In this document: positions 34,411 to 43,394 of the stretch, one piece after another
Layout: each line of letters opens with the position of its first letter
Position numbering within the stretch: the first letter of the stretch is position 1
Source of the DNA: Haloferax namakaokahaiae
GTDB lineage: Archaea > Halobacteriota > Halobacteria > Halobacteriales > Haloferacaceae
Direction: 5' to 3'
Assembly: GCF_042663225.1 (NCBI RefSeq)
Contig: NZ_JBHTAA010000005.1
Location: forward strand, 868,001-932,000
Length of the DNA stretch: 64,000 nucleotides
The notes under the pieces: generated by a model
The model's input: the letters and a program-made list of their open reading frames with translations, nothing else
The model's database searches: none
What the model was told of the DNA's origin: nothing
Made by a program: the position numbers and the translations under genes

Positions 34411-35718
34411 TCAGAACGGCCAATCCCCGGTGACCTTCATCCCGGCGGCTTTGTCCTCGGCTTCGAGGGCCGCCGCGATGTCGGCGGGGTCGGCGTGCGG
34501 CACGTCGTGCTCCGATTTGGCGACTTCGACGACGAGTTCCGTGAGGAAGATAGCCTGTTCGCGCAGCGTGCGCGACTCGAGTTTGTCGATGGTGTCGGCG
34601 TGGGTGTGACCCCAGCCACGCCCCCGGTCGTCGCTGACGCTGCCAATCATGTAGGCGGGCACGCCGTGGACGACGAACGGCCAGTGGTCGCTGTGAGGCA
34701 AGTGTTCGGGCAAGAGGGAGATTGGGATGTCGAAGCGGTCGGAGACGGTTTCGACGATATCGTCGAGCGCGTCGAAGCCGCTGGTGTGGAACTGGAGCGT
34801 CCGCCCGCCGACCACGCCGTCGTTGTTGACGATGGCTTTGACGTTCGCGCGGCCGTCGCCGAGACGCGAGGCCTCGTACGCGGAGCCGACGAGCCCGACT
34901 TCCTCGGCACCGAAGCAGACGAATCGGACGCGGTTTTCGAGTTCGTCCTCGCGGGCGGCGAGCGCGCGGGCGAGTTCGACGACCATCGCCGTGCCCGCGC
35001 CGTTGTCCATCGCGCCCTCGGCGATGTCGTGGGCGTCGAGGTGGCTCGTGACCAGTACTTCCTCGTCGGTGTCGGGTCCGAGTTCGGCGTGGACGTTGCC
35101 GCTCTCGGCCATCGGCGTCTCACACATTACTTCGACGGTGACTTCGCTGCCTTCGAAACGTCGGCCGAGTCGCGCGCCGACCTCGCTGCTCACGCCGACG
35201 GCGGGGATGTCGCCGACGGGAGCTTCTTCGGTGCCGACGCTCCCCGTGGGTGGGAGTTGGCCGGGGACGTGGTTGGCGAAGATGAAGGCTTCCGCGCCCG
35301 CCTGTACTGCGTAATAGTACTTCTCGCGGCGGTGGATGAAGCGGTCGTAGTGGTCGGGGACGGTCGAAGAGACGACGACGACCTTACCCGAGAGGTCGCG
35401 GTCGAAGTCCTCCGGCAGGCCGTAGCCGAGGTCAACGAGTTCGCCCGTCGCCGTCTCGCTGGGGCTTCGGGGAAGTGCGATGCACTCTTGGGTCGTGTCC
35501 TCTGCGAGAATGGCGCTGTCGCCGCGTTCCCAGCCTTGAATCTCGAACGTGTCGATGCGGGCGTTGCGCGCGCCGACGGCGTCGAGTGCGTCGCGTGTGG
35601 CTTCCATGGCCTCGCGCTCGCCGGGCGACCCGGCCATCCGATTGCCGATATCGACCAGCGTTTCGAGGTGGGTCCAGCCGACGTCGCTCGTGAAGGTCTC
35701 ACCGATCCAGTCTGTCAT
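34411..35718 (-). CDS. M28-family zinc aminopeptidase
   Basis: 435 residues. Co-catalytic zinc ligands can be followed: HLDAHDIAEGAMDNGAG (His and bridging Asp), CFGAEEVGLVGS (catalytic Glu), NNDG and HSDHWPF near the C-terminus. A PA-like insert with AVQAGAEAFIFANHVP lies at about residues 130-190. It has no signal peptide that I can see, so it probably acts in the cytoplasm on peptides. ATG 35718 (MTDWIGE) is preferred over upstream codons because the conserved N-terminus begins there. It is divergent from the thiolase. Confidence 0.88.
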   Translation of the reverse strand: MTDWIGETFTSDVGWTHLETLVDIGNRMAGSPGEREAMEATRDALDAVGARNARIDTFEIQGWERGDSAILAEDTTQECIALPRSPSETATGELVDLGYGLPEDFDRDLSGKVVVVSSTVPDHYDRFIHRREKYYYAVQAGAEAFIFANHVPGQLPPTGSVGTEEAPVGDIPAVGVSSEVGARLGRRFEGSEVTVEVMCETPMAESGNVHAELGPDTDEEVLVTSHLDAHDIAEGAMDNGAGTAMVVELARALAAREDELENRVRFVCFGAEEVGLVGSAYEASRLGDGRANVKAIVNNDGVVGGRTLQFHTSGFDALDDIVETVSDRFDIPISLLPEHLPHSDHWPFVVHGVPAYMIGSVSDDRGRGWGHTHADTIDKLESRTLREQAIFLTELVVEVAKSEHDVPHADPADIAAALEAEDKAAGMKVTGDWPF

Positions 35719-35856
35719 ACCGAATCGTCGCCCGAGGCGGAGGTAATGGTTGCGATGCAAGTGGTCTGAACCGATAGCCGTCAACGAGGTGAGGTGTAAC
35801 TCGGGTGCCAAAATGGTCCGGCAGGTTCAAGAAGCATCTGTAACGTACTTTCATTC

Positions 35857-37023
35857 ATGACCGACGTTCGAATCGCCGGGGTCGGACTGACCAAGTTCGG
35901 TAGTTACCCCGAGCGAACTGGCCGCGACCTGTTCGCGGAGGCGGCCCTCGCCGCGCGGGAGGAGGCCGGCATCTCCCGCGACGACTACGAGGAGCTTCAC
36001 TACGGCAACTTCATGGGTGAACTCGCAGAGGGGCAGGGTCACCAAGCGCCGATAATGGCCGAGGCGGCGGGGGTGGAGTGTCCAGCGACGCGATACGAGC
36101 AAGCCTGCGCCTCCGCGGGCGTCGCGTTCCGCCAGGCCGTCCAGACGATTCGCGCCGGCGGCGCGGATGTCGTCCTCGCGGGCGGCATGGAGCGGATGAA
36201 CAACCTCGATACGCCGAACGTCACGCAGTCGCTCGCCATCGCGGCCGACGAACTGTTCGAAGTGCGCGCCGGCGTCACCTTCCCCGGCGCGTACGCGCTC
36301 ATGGCCCGAGCCTACTTCGACGAGTACGGCGGCGACAACGAAGACCTCGCCAACATCGCCGTGAAGAACCACGCCAACGCGATGACGAACGAGTACGCGC
36401 AGTTCCACCGCGAAATCAGCGTCCAGGACGCCCTCGAAAGCCCCGTCGTCGCCGACCCGCTCACCCTCTACGACGCCTGTCCCATCACCGACGGTGCGAG
36501 CGCCATCGTCCTCGTCAGCGGCGACTACGCCGACGAGCACGGCATCGACGCCCCAATCGCCGTCACCGGGTCTGGACAGGGGACGGACAAAGCGGCCCTC
36601 CAAGACCGGGAGCACATCGCCCGCACGCCCGCGGCGACGAAAGCGGCCGAGCAGGCCTACGCGGACGCCGGCATCTCCCCCGGAGACGTGGACGTGGCCG
36701 AAGTCCACGACTGCTTTACCATCGCCGAAGTGATGGCACTGGAATCGCTGGGCTTCTACGAACCCGGCGAGGGAATCGGCGCGGCCGCCCGCGGCGAGAC
36801 GACCCGCGACGGCGACCGACCCATCAACCTCTCGGGCGGCCTGAAGGCGAAGGGCCACCCCGTCGGCGCGACGGGCACCGCCCAAATCGTCGAGATGACG
36901 AAGCTCCTGCGCGGCGACCACGCGAACAGCGACGCCCTCTCGGACCCGCGAGTCGGCTTGACCCACAACGCGGGTGGCACGGTTGCAAGCGCAGTCGTTC
37001 ACGTCCTGGAGGTGATGAACTGA
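35857..37023 (+). CDS. Thiolase (acetyl-CoA acetyltransferase, archaeal SCP2-like)
   Basis: 388 residues. Active-site Cys is in QACASAG (about residue 86), His in EVHDCFTIAE and the C-terminal thiolase loop is GHPVGATG. Archaeal thiolases of this type work with an adjacent DUF35 zinc-ribbon protein, present here and overlapping the stop (ATGA/TGATG). The probable reaction is condensation of two acetyl-CoA to acetoacetyl-CoA, feeding the mevalonate route to archaeal lipids; a role in fatty acid metabolism cannot be excluded. Confidence 0.9.
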   Translation: MTDVRIAGVGLTKFGSYPERTGRDLFAEAALAAREEAGISRDDYEELHYGNFMGELAEGQGHQAPIMAEAAGVECPATRYEQACASAGVAFRQAVQTIRAGGADVVLAGGMERMNNLDTPNVTQSLAIAADELFEVRAGVTFPGAYALMARAYFDEYGGDNEDLANIAVKNHANAMTNEYAQFHREISVQDALESPVVADPLTLYDACPITDGASAIVLVSGDYADEHGIDAPIAVTGSGQGTDKAALQDREHIARTPAATKAAEQAYADAGISPGDVDVAEVHDCFTIAEVMALESLGFYEPGEGIGAAARGETTRDGDRPINLSGGLKAKGHPVGATGTAQIVEMTKLLRGDHANSDALSDPRVGLTHNAGGTVASAVVHVLEVMN

Positions 37024-37403
37024 TGGCAGACGCAGCATACGACGATTGGCTCGCCGCGATTGGCGACGGCGACGGCTACTATCTCGCCTGCCCCGACGGT
37101 CACGGGTCGTTGCCGCCGCGACGGTCGTGTCCGCACTGTGGGGCGGCCGAGTTGACCGAGGAGCCGCTCCCGGCGACGGGCGAACTCGTCACCTTCTCGG
37201 AGGTGCACGTCCCGGCACCGCGCTTCGCCGACGACGCGCCCTACGTGACCGCGATTGCCTCGTTCGGACCGGTTCGACTGACCGGCATCGTCCGCGGTGT
37301 CGAGTCGGCAGACGTCCAACTCGGCATGAAAGTCGTCCCTGACGTGGGCGAGTCGGTGACGACGGGCGAGACCATGCTCGTCTTCCGACCCGCAGACGCC
37401 TAA
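37023..37403 (+). CDS. DUF35 zinc-ribbon/OB-fold partner of thiolase
   Basis: 126 residues. The N-terminal rubredoxin-like zinc ribbon (Cys at ACPDG, then SCPHCG) is followed by an OB-fold (about residues 50-120). In archaea such proteins bridge acetoacetyl-CoA thiolase and HMG-CoA synthase in one complex; here the thiolase gene overlaps its start. One of the four expected ribbon ligands is not a Cys in the first pair (CPDG), so zinc binding may be altered. It overlaps the end of the convergent small membrane gene by 4 bases. Confidence 0.85.
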   Translation: MADAAYDDWLAAIGDGDGYYLACPDGHGSLPPRRSCPHCGAAELTEEPLPATGELVTFSEVHVPAPRFADDAPYVTAIASFGPVRLTGIVRGVESADVQLGMKVVPDVGESVTTGETMLVFRPADA

Positions 37404-37615
37404 TCTGACGCCGGGTTTTTCGTTTCAGATTCTTCCGTTTCAGACTCGTCCGTCTCAGCGTCGTCTTCGACGAGGTGCTCGAACACCGGACGGTTGCGCA
37501 CGACTCCACCGAGGACGACCACCCAAAATCCCACCGCGACGAGCGCGATAGTTCCGTAGAGCGCGAGCGAAACCGCGTCGAACACCCCACCAACCATCAG
37601 CACTCCGCCGACCAT
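37400..37615 (-). CDS. Small single-span membrane protein with acidic tail
   Basis: 71 residues: an N-terminal membrane helix (about residues 8-40, containing LALYGTIALVAVGFWVVVLGG) and an acidic Glu/Ser/Thr-rich tail. It lies 2 bases after the alpha/beta hydrolase start region on the same strand, so possibly cotranscribed. No domain recognised; function unknown. Confidence 0.6.
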   Translation of the reverse strand: MVGGVLMVGGVFDAVSLALYGTIALVAVGFWVVVLGGVVRNRPVFEHLVEDDAETDESETEESETKNPASD

Positions 37616-37617
37616 GC

Positions 37618-38544
37618 TTACTGGAGCGCGTCTCGGACCGTCTCCACGAACGCGGCCGGGAACTCGACGTGCGGGAGCAACATCGCGTCGTCGAAGACGA
37701 CGAGCGTGCAGTCCGCCCGCTCTGCGAGGTCACGACCGTCCGCGAGCGGCGTGATGTCGCTCTCGCGGCCCCAGATGAGCGTGGTCGGAACGTCGAGTGC
37801 GGACAGTTTCTCACCGAGGTCGAAATCGGCGTTGAGATAGCCAGAGACGAACGATGCCGGTGCGAATCGTGCACCGGGTTGGTGGGCCGTCAGCCACTCG
37901 TACTCCTGCCACTCGTCGCCCGCCTTCGACGGGTCGTAGTAGCCGTGGTCGGCGTTGAAGTAGCGAATCGACGGGTGCGAGGCGATGACGTTGAACACCG
38001 CTTCGCCGACGACGGGCGCGCGGATGAGTTCGCGGAGCCACTCGGTCGGGTCCGGACCGCCGCGGGCAGTCGGACAGACGAAGACGAATTTCGAGACCGA
38101 TACGTCGTCGCGCTCGGCGGCGGCGACGGCGTAGGACGAGGTGAGCGACGAGGCGAGTACCGCGGGCTCGTCGTACTGCGAGAGGAAGTCGCCGACGAAC
38201 TCCTGATAGAGCACCGCCGAGTAGTAGAGCGCCGGGCGGTCAGTGAGACCGAATCCGGGCAAATCGGGAGCGATGACGTGGTAGTCTTCGGCGAGGTCGT
38301 CGAACACCGCGCGGAACTCGCCCGAGGACCCCGCGGCGTTGATGCCGTGGAGGAGGACGAGCGTCGGGTCGGTCTCGTCGCCCGCCTCGACGTAGGCGAC
38401 GTCCATCCCGCGCCAACGGAACGTCCCGACCGACCCCGAAAGTGGCGGGTCGAGCGGGCCAGCGCGCTTCGAGAGGGCCGCGTTCGCCGCGATAGTGAGT
38501 CCGATGCCGGCGGTAGCCGCACTGATGGCTCGTCGGAAATTCAT
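37618..38544 (-). CDS. Alpha/beta hydrolase
   Basis: 308 residues. An N-terminal hydrophobic segment (residues 1-26) looks like a membrane anchor or signal. The oxyanion region is LVLLHGINAAG and the likely nucleophile Ser lies in VLASSLTSSYA, where the glycines of the usual GxSxG are replaced. The acid is near WGRESDITPLAD and the His in LLPHVEFP. Overall fold and order match the haloperoxidase/esterase-like family; the substrate is unknown. It is on the opposite strand from the thiolase pair. Confidence 0.82.
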   Translation of the reverse strand: MNFRRAISAATAGIGLTIAANAALSKRAGPLDPPLSGSVGTFRWRGMDVAYVEAGDETDPTLVLLHGINAAGSSGEFRAVFDDLAEDYHVIAPDLPGFGLTDRPALYYSAVLYQEFVGDFLSQYDEPAVLASSLTSSYAVAAAERDDVSVSKFVFVCPTARGGPDPTEWLRELIRAPVVGEAVFNVIASHPSIRYFNADHGYYDPSKAGDEWQEYEWLTAHQPGARFAPASFVSGYLNADFDLGEKLSALDVPTTLIWGRESDITPLADGRDLAERADCTLVVFDDAMLLPHVEFPAAFVETVRDALQ

Positions 38545-38607
38545 GTCATTGAGATGGACGGCCGTGACCTTAATTCGCCCGCCGGAGAAGGATTCGTGAC
38601 GAGGGGT

Positions 38608-39735
38608 TCAGTCGCCGTCGTCGCCGAGGCACTCGCGCAGCGGTGCGAGTATCTCTTCGGTGACGGCGTAAGGGTCCGTCTCCCGGGCGGCAATCGATTC
38701 GGCGAAGGAGTCGATGCCACCTTGCGATTCGAGTTCTGCTTCGAGCAACGCGCCAACGTCGCCTTGGAGTAACTGCCGAACCTCTTCGGCCGCGCGCTGT
38801 TTGGCCTTCTCGTCGAGTTCGCCCGTCCGCTGGAGGTAGGCGTAGTGCTCGTCGAGCGTCTCGACGAACGTGTCGATGCCCTCGCCGGTCGTCGCAATCG
38901 TCTCGACCACTTCGGGCATCCACGACTCGGAAGCGGCGTCTCCGTGGCCATCCGCGTTGCCATCGACGTCGTCGCCGCCCGCCTCGTCGCTCGCAGTGCC
39001 GTTCGTCGCCTCGGACTCGTCCATCCCGTGGTGGCTCATCGCTTCGGCCCCGTGATGGCCCATATCGAGGTTCGTCCGCGGGTCGTCGCGGAGGTGAATC
39101 ATCTCTTTGAGTTCGGCGACCGTGCGCGAGGCACCGCTCATGTCGGCTTTGTTCACGACGAACAAGTCGCCGATTTCGAGGATGCCGGCTTTGAGCATCT
39201 GCACGTCGTCGCCGCTGCCGGGTTGGACGAGCACGACGACCGTATCGGCGGTCTTGACGATATCGACCTCGTTCTGGCCGGCACCGACCGTCTCGATGAT
39301 GATACGGTCTTTGCCGAACGCGTCGAGGGCTTTCACGGCGTCGGCGGTGGCAGTCGAGAGACCGCCGAGTTGCCCGCGGGCGCTCATCGACCGGAAGAAC
39401 ACGTCCATGTCGCCGATGTTCGACGCCATGCGAATTCGGTCGCCGAGGACGGCCCCGCCGGTGAAGGGCGACGAGGGGTCTACGGCGATGACGCCGACCG
39501 TCTCGCCGCGGTCACGGTAGAACTTCGCCAGTTTGTCCACGAGCGTGGATTTGCCCGCGCCGGGACTGCCGGTGATACCGACGACTGACGCGCCGCCGGT
39601 GTGGCCGTAGAGTTCGGAGACGATGTCTCGATACCCCGGTGCGCGCGATTCGATTTTCGTGATGACGCGCGCGAGTGCTCGGTGTTCGCCGTCGAGGAGT
39701 CGCTCGACGAGGTCGGTTTCCGCGGCCTGACTCAT
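38608..39735 (-). CDS. meaB: MeaB/ArgK-type GTPase, chaperone for methylmalonyl-CoA mutase
   Basis: 375 residues from ATG 39735; a GTG at 39741 overlapping the upstream stop is an alternative start. The P-loop is GSPGAGKST, the switch region VIAVDPSSPFTGGA and the GTPase base motif NKAD. It loads and protects cobalamin in methylmalonyl-CoA mutase. Between NKAD and the C-terminal dimerisation helices there is an unusual His/Met/acidic insert (about residues 222-271, 38923-39072). It follows the mutase B12-binding subunit by 2 bases, so the pair is cotranscribed. Confidence 0.93.
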   Translation of the reverse strand: MSQAAETDLVERLLDGEHRALARVITKIESRAPGYRDIVSELYGHTGGASVVGITGSPGAGKSTLVDKLAKFYRDRGETVGVIAVDPSSPFTGGAVLGDRIRMASNIGDMDVFFRSMSARGQLGGLSTATADAVKALDAFGKDRIIIETVGAGQNEVDIVKTADTVVVLVQPGSGDDVQMLKAGILEIGDLFVVNKADMSGASRTVAELKEMIHLRDDPRTNLDMGHHGAEAMSHHGMDESEATNGTASDEAGGDDVDGNADGHGDAASESWMPEVVETIATTGEGIDTFVETLDEHYAYLQRTGELDEKAKQRAAEEVRQLLQGDVGALLEAELESQGGIDSFAESIAARETDPYAVTEEILAPLRECLGDDGD

Positions 39736-39737
39736 CG

Positions 39738-40157
39738 TCACGCCCGTTCGGGTGCGTTGTCCTTCACGAACTGGATGGTCTCTTGCATCGGCGTGCCGGG
39801 ACCGAAGATGGCATCGACGCCCGCCTCGGTGAGTTTCTCGCGGTCTTCGTCGGGGACGATGCCACCGACGATGACGAGCGTGTCGTCGAGTGCACCGTAC
39901 TCTTCGAGTCCGGCGAGCACTTTCGGAACGAGCGTGTTGTGCGCGCCGGAAAGAATGGAGATTCCCAGCACGTCAACGTCCTCTTGGACCGTCGCTTGGA
40001 CGATTTCGTCCGGTGCTCGGTGCAGTCCGGAGTAGATGACTTCGAATCCTGCATCGCGGAAGGCGCGGGAGATGACGTGCGCACCGCGGTCGTGGCCGTC
40101 GAGTCCCACCTTGGCGATGAGACACCGGATAGTACGTTGTTCAGAGTCGGCGCTCAT
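39738..40157 (-). CDS. Methylmalonyl-CoA mutase, cobalamin-binding (small) subunit
   Basis: A 139-residue B12-binding domain as a separate chain. The cobalamin ligand is in KVGLDGHDRGAH (DxHxxG), followed by the family's SGLHRAPDE and the GISILSGAH segment. The catalytic large subunit is not in this window, as usual in archaea, where it is encoded elsewhere. It partners with MeaB, encoded immediately downstream. It serves propionyl-CoA or methylmalonyl-CoA to succinyl-CoA conversion. Confidence 0.93.
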   Translation of the reverse strand: MSADSEQRTIRCLIAKVGLDGHDRGAHVISRAFRDAGFEVIYSGLHRAPDEIVQATVQEDVDVLGISILSGAHNTLVPKVLAGLEEYGALDDTLVIVGGIVPDEDREKLTEAGVDAIFGPGTPMQETIQFVKDNAPERA

Positions 40158-40225
40158 GCTCGGTGCTTCGATGTCACCCGGTTTGACTCTAACGGAAAAT
40201 GAGGTAGAATTCTGTTGGCTCGGAT

Positions 40226-40675
40226 TCAGTTCTGCTCGCGGACGACGACCGTACCGGCGAGTCGGTCACCAATGCGCTGGCGTTTGTCGCTGATAGCCAT
40301 CACGACGAAGCCGACGAGGTAGTAGAACAGTCCGTCGATGATTCGCAGGAGGTTTCGCATGAACGACGACATGAGGTCACACGGTGACCCGTCTTCCTTC
40401 ACCACTTTGATTCCGACGAGGCGTTTGCCGACGGTCTGGCCGTTCCAGTACCCTTCGAGTAAGAAGAAGTAGCCGACGAACGTCGCAAACGACGCGATAA
40501 ACCCGAGAAAAGTTATGATGCCGCCGTCTCCCACGGAACCGCCGATGAAGCCAAAAACGATGAACACGCCGAAGCCGAGGATACTCCCCACGACGGTATC
40601 CACGATTTGTGCGATGATTCGTGCGCCGAGAACGTCGGTGTCGTCCCGCTCAGGCCGCTGGGCGTACCCTTCCAT
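40226..40675 (-). CDS. RDD-family membrane protein
   Basis: 149 residues with three hydrophobic segments (about 28-50, 55-80, 105-130) and the RDD signature: Arg in GARIIAQIVD, the Asp pair after it, and the GQTVGKRLVGIKVVKEDG loop. RDD proteins are suspected transporters or membrane scaffolds of unknown substrate. The ATG at 40675 is preceded by an AT-rich promoter-like run with TATA-like sequence (attataac). No functional neighbours. Confidence 0.82.
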   Translation of the reverse strand: MEGYAQRPERDDTDVLGARIIAQIVDTVVGSILGFGVFIVFGFIGGSVGDGGIITFLGFIASFATFVGYFFLLEGYWNGQTVGKRLVGIKVVKEDGSPCDLMSSFMRNLLRIIDGLFYYLVGFVVMAISDKRQRIGDRLAGTVVVREQN

Positions 40676-40802
40676 ATGTAATTATAACAGGAATAACAGA
40701 TGTCATAAATGTTGCTCCTCAGTTTTGCTTCTGATAACGAACAGCGTGTGAAAGCAAGATGTTCTCGAACAATTCCACGGACTACTCGACGCTGTCTATC
40801 GG

Positions 40803-42605
40803 TTAGACGTGTTCGTCCAAGAACTCGGCAATCTCCGAGTACGCCGTGATACGGTTCTCCAACTTCGAGAAGCCGTGGCCTTCGTCCTCGAAGATGCGCT
40901 CTCGAACTTCGACGTGGTCGCGCGCCTGCTCGACGAGTTGGTGTGCCTCGCTGACGGGCACGCGCGGGTCGTTCTCGCCGTGGAGGACGAACAGGGGTGC
41001 GCGAATCTTGTCGATGTTGTTGAGCGGCGAGATGGATTCGAGGAACTCTCGGTCCTCTTCGAGCGACCCGTACTCGGCCTCTCTGAGTTCGCGCCGCCAG
41101 TCGCCCGTGTTTTCGAGGAACGTGACGAAACTCGCAATGCCGACGATATCGACGCCCGCGGCCCACAGGTCGGGATACTCCGTCATCGACGCGAGCACCA
41201 TGAATCCACCGTAGGACCCACCCATTGCGACGAGTTTGTCCGGGTCTACCGCGGGGTGTTCGTGGAGCCACTCCACTGCGGCCTCGATGTCGGCGACCGA
41301 GTCCATCCGCTTTTCGACGTCGTCGAGGTGGCCGTAGGCCTTGCCGTAGCCGGCGGACCCGCGGACGTTCGGTTCGAAGTAGGCGTACCCGCGCGAGAGG
41401 AAGTACTGCTTGACCGACGAGAACGAGGGGCGGCGCTGTGCCTCGGGACCGCCGTGGATGTCCACGATGACGGGCGTCTCGCCGGGTGGCGAGTCCTCGG
41501 GGAGCGTGAAGAACGCCGGAATCTCCCGGCCGTCGAACGTCGGGTAGTGGATGAGTTCGGGCGCGACGAACGTGTCCTCGGGAATCCCCGCCGTCGCGGC
41601 GTGCGTCCAACGCGTCGCCTCGCCGCTCGTCAGGTCCACGACGTAGACGTTGGCGGTGTTCGCGCTCGCGGTGACGGTGACGGCCGCGCGGTTGCCGTCG
41701 GGCGAGAACGAGACGCCGCCGGAGACGCCCTTCGGGATGTCCGGTTCGGGGAAGGCGTCGATTCGGTCCGGCGCGGTGAGTTCCCCGAAGGTGAGTTCGG
41801 TGTAGCCTTCGACGTTCCGCGAGTAGACGATACGCCGGGATTCGTGGTCGATGCTGACGCCTTCGACTTCGGAGTCGCCGCCGGATTCGACGAGCGAGAA
41901 CGCCCCCGTTTCGAGGTCACAGCGGACGAGTTCGAGCGTGTCGCTCTCCCTATCTGAGACCATGTAAATGTGCTCGCCGTCCGGTCCCCACGACGGACTC
42001 TGGTAGCGAACCGTCCCCTCGTGCGGCGTGACGTGCGAGAGTTCGCGGGTGTCGAGGTCGAGTACGTACACGTCCTGGTCGAAGTTCGAGTACGCCTCTT
42101 GGACGATGAGTTTCGAGTCGTCCGGCGACCAGCCACCGAGCGTGAGCCAGCCGTCGCCTTCGTGGACGAGTTCGGCATCCTCGCCCGTCTCGTCGCGTCT
42201 CTGGACGTACACGTCGAAGACGGCGTTGTCGCGGCGGTTCGAGGTGAAGGCGAATCGCTCGCCGTCGTGACTCCAGCCACCCCAGCGGTGTTTCGCGTCG
42301 GGCGTCGCCGTCAGGTTCGTGATGACGCCCGTGTCGGGGTCGAGTCGAAAGAGTTGGGCGCGCTCGTTGCCGCCTTCGTCCATCCCGAAGACGAGTTCCG
42401 GATGCTCGGGCGACCACGAGGCGAAGGTGACGCGCTCGTCGTAGAAGGTCCGTTGTTCGGGCCACACACCGGGACCGTCGAGCGTCCAGACCTGCGGGAC
42501 GCCCGTAGTGTCCATGAGAAACGAGATTCGCTCGCCGTCGGGGGCGAACGACGCGCCGTAGGCGCTTCTGATGTGAAGATAGCGCTCGATATCGTAAGCT
42601 CGCAT
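40803..42605 (-). CDS. S9-family prolyl oligopeptidase-like serine peptidase
   Basis: About 600 residues from ATG 42605 (MRAYDIERY); an in-frame ATG at 42638 adds 11 residues. The N-terminal beta-propeller (WD40-like repeats with FTSNRRDN, GWSPDDSK) covers about residues 1-370. The C-terminal alpha/beta hydrolase domain has nucleophile GGSYGG, Asp in GENDPRVPVSE and His in DEGHGFSKLEN. It likely cleaves short peptides in the cytoplasm; acylaminoacyl-peptidase or dipeptidyl-peptidase activity is possible. No signal peptide. Confidence 0.9.
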   Translation of the reverse strand: MRAYDIERYLHIRSAYGASFAPDGERISFLMDTTGVPQVWTLDGPGVWPEQRTFYDERVTFASWSPEHPELVFGMDEGGNERAQLFRLDPDTGVITNLTATPDAKHRWGGWSHDGERFAFTSNRRDNAVFDVYVQRRDETGEDAELVHEGDGWLTLGGWSPDDSKLIVQEAYSNFDQDVYVLDLDTRELSHVTPHEGTVRYQSPSWGPDGEHIYMVSDRESDTLELVRCDLETGAFSLVESGGDSEVEGVSIDHESRRIVYSRNVEGYTELTFGELTAPDRIDAFPEPDIPKGVSGGVSFSPDGNRAAVTVTASANTANVYVVDLTSGEATRWTHAATAGIPEDTFVAPELIHYPTFDGREIPAFFTLPEDSPPGETPVIVDIHGGPEAQRRPSFSSVKQYFLSRGYAYFEPNVRGSAGYGKAYGHLDDVEKRMDSVADIEAAVEWLHEHPAVDPDKLVAMGGSYGGFMVLASMTEYPDLWAAGVDIVGIASFVTFLENTGDWRRELREAEYGSLEEDREFLESISPLNNIDKIRAPLFVLHGENDPRVPVSEAHQLVEQARDHVEVRERIFEDEGHGFSKLENRITAYSEIAEFLDEHV

Positions 42606-42645
42606 TGCCACTGATTGGTCGGAGACGGGGAAATCCATTTGGGTG

Positions 42646-43368
42646 TCAGAAGTCCGAGAGGCGCGTCTCGGTTCGCTCGGCCCAGCCGCGCATTTCGGCG
42701 TATGCCTCGGGGTTGATAGGGACGCCCTCGGTGTTCAACAACCGGTTGGGGAACTGTTCGAACGCGATGCCGATGAGTTGGTACTCCAGTTCTTCGAGAT
42801 AGGGATACGTGTCGGGATACGGGCCTTCGGTGCCGACTTCCCACGGTTCGACCCAGAAGTAGACCGGCTCGTCGAGGCGCGGTGGGTCGGTCGAGTCGAA
42901 CAGTTCGGTGACCCAGCGGTCGTACTTCTTCGCCCCCTCCTCGTCGAACACCGCCGCCGAGAGGTCGCCGAAGTGGTAGTACCGGCCATACCCCCAGCGA
43001 GCGAGTTTGCCGTCGTTCGTCTCGACGTTCTTCAGGTTACTGTTCAGCGTCGTCCCCGACGCGCCGAACTTGCCGCACTTGCCGATGTATCGAGGGACGA
43101 CCCCCTCGCCGTCGAGCGTGTACATCATGTAGACCAGCCCTTCGTAAGTCTGTCCGCGGCGTTCGTGGTCGGTGGCGACTCGGGTTCCGGCAGTGCGGAG
43201 CGCACGCTCCATTCGTTCGCCTCGGTGGAGAACTCGTCGCCCCGAACGCCCGTATTCGATGGTCTCGACGGTGCCGTCGCTCGCCGTCTCGAACAGCGGA
43301 ATCGGGTCCGCGGTGTCGATGAATCTATCGACCCACCGCGACCACAGGACGTGCTTTGTGTCGGCCAC
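42646..43368 (-). CDS. GIY-YIG-like nuclease domain protein (putative)
   Basis: 240 residues. The stretch GLVYMMYTLDG with RYIGKCGKFG, then a basic region and RWGYGRYYHFGDL, and near the C-terminus EYQLIGIAFEQFPNRLLN, follow the order of GIY-YIG motifs: Tyr-Tyr pair, Arg after YIG, His, metal-binding Glu (in ELEYQLI) and Asn (RLLN). I read this as a diverged or stand-alone GIY-YIG nuclease. It may act on DNA, repair or mobile elements, but no neighbours indicate which. The GTG start at 43368 has in-frame alternatives. Confidence 0.55.
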   Translation of the reverse strand: MADTKHVLWSRWVDRFIDTADPIPLFETASDGTVETIEYGRSGRRVLHRGERMERALRTAGTRVATDHERRGQTYEGLVYMMYTLDGEGVVPRYIGKCGKFGASGTTLNSNLKNVETNDGKLARWGYGRYYHFGDLSAAVFDEEGAKKYDRWVTELFDSTDPPRLDEPVYFWVEPWEVGTEGPYPDTYPYLEELEYQLIGIAFEQFPNRLLNTEGVPINPEAYAEMRGWAERTETRLSDF

Positions 43369-43394
43369 GAAAGAGCGGTGTTCGGAAGCCGTCT

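Noticed and set aside
34239..34433. 64-residue frame with a CxxC pair between the HalOD1 and M28 genes
   Set aside because: It has no good start, overlaps the 3' end of the M28 gene and has a composition unlike haloarchaeal proteins. The gap 34230-34410 holds nothing else that I can support.
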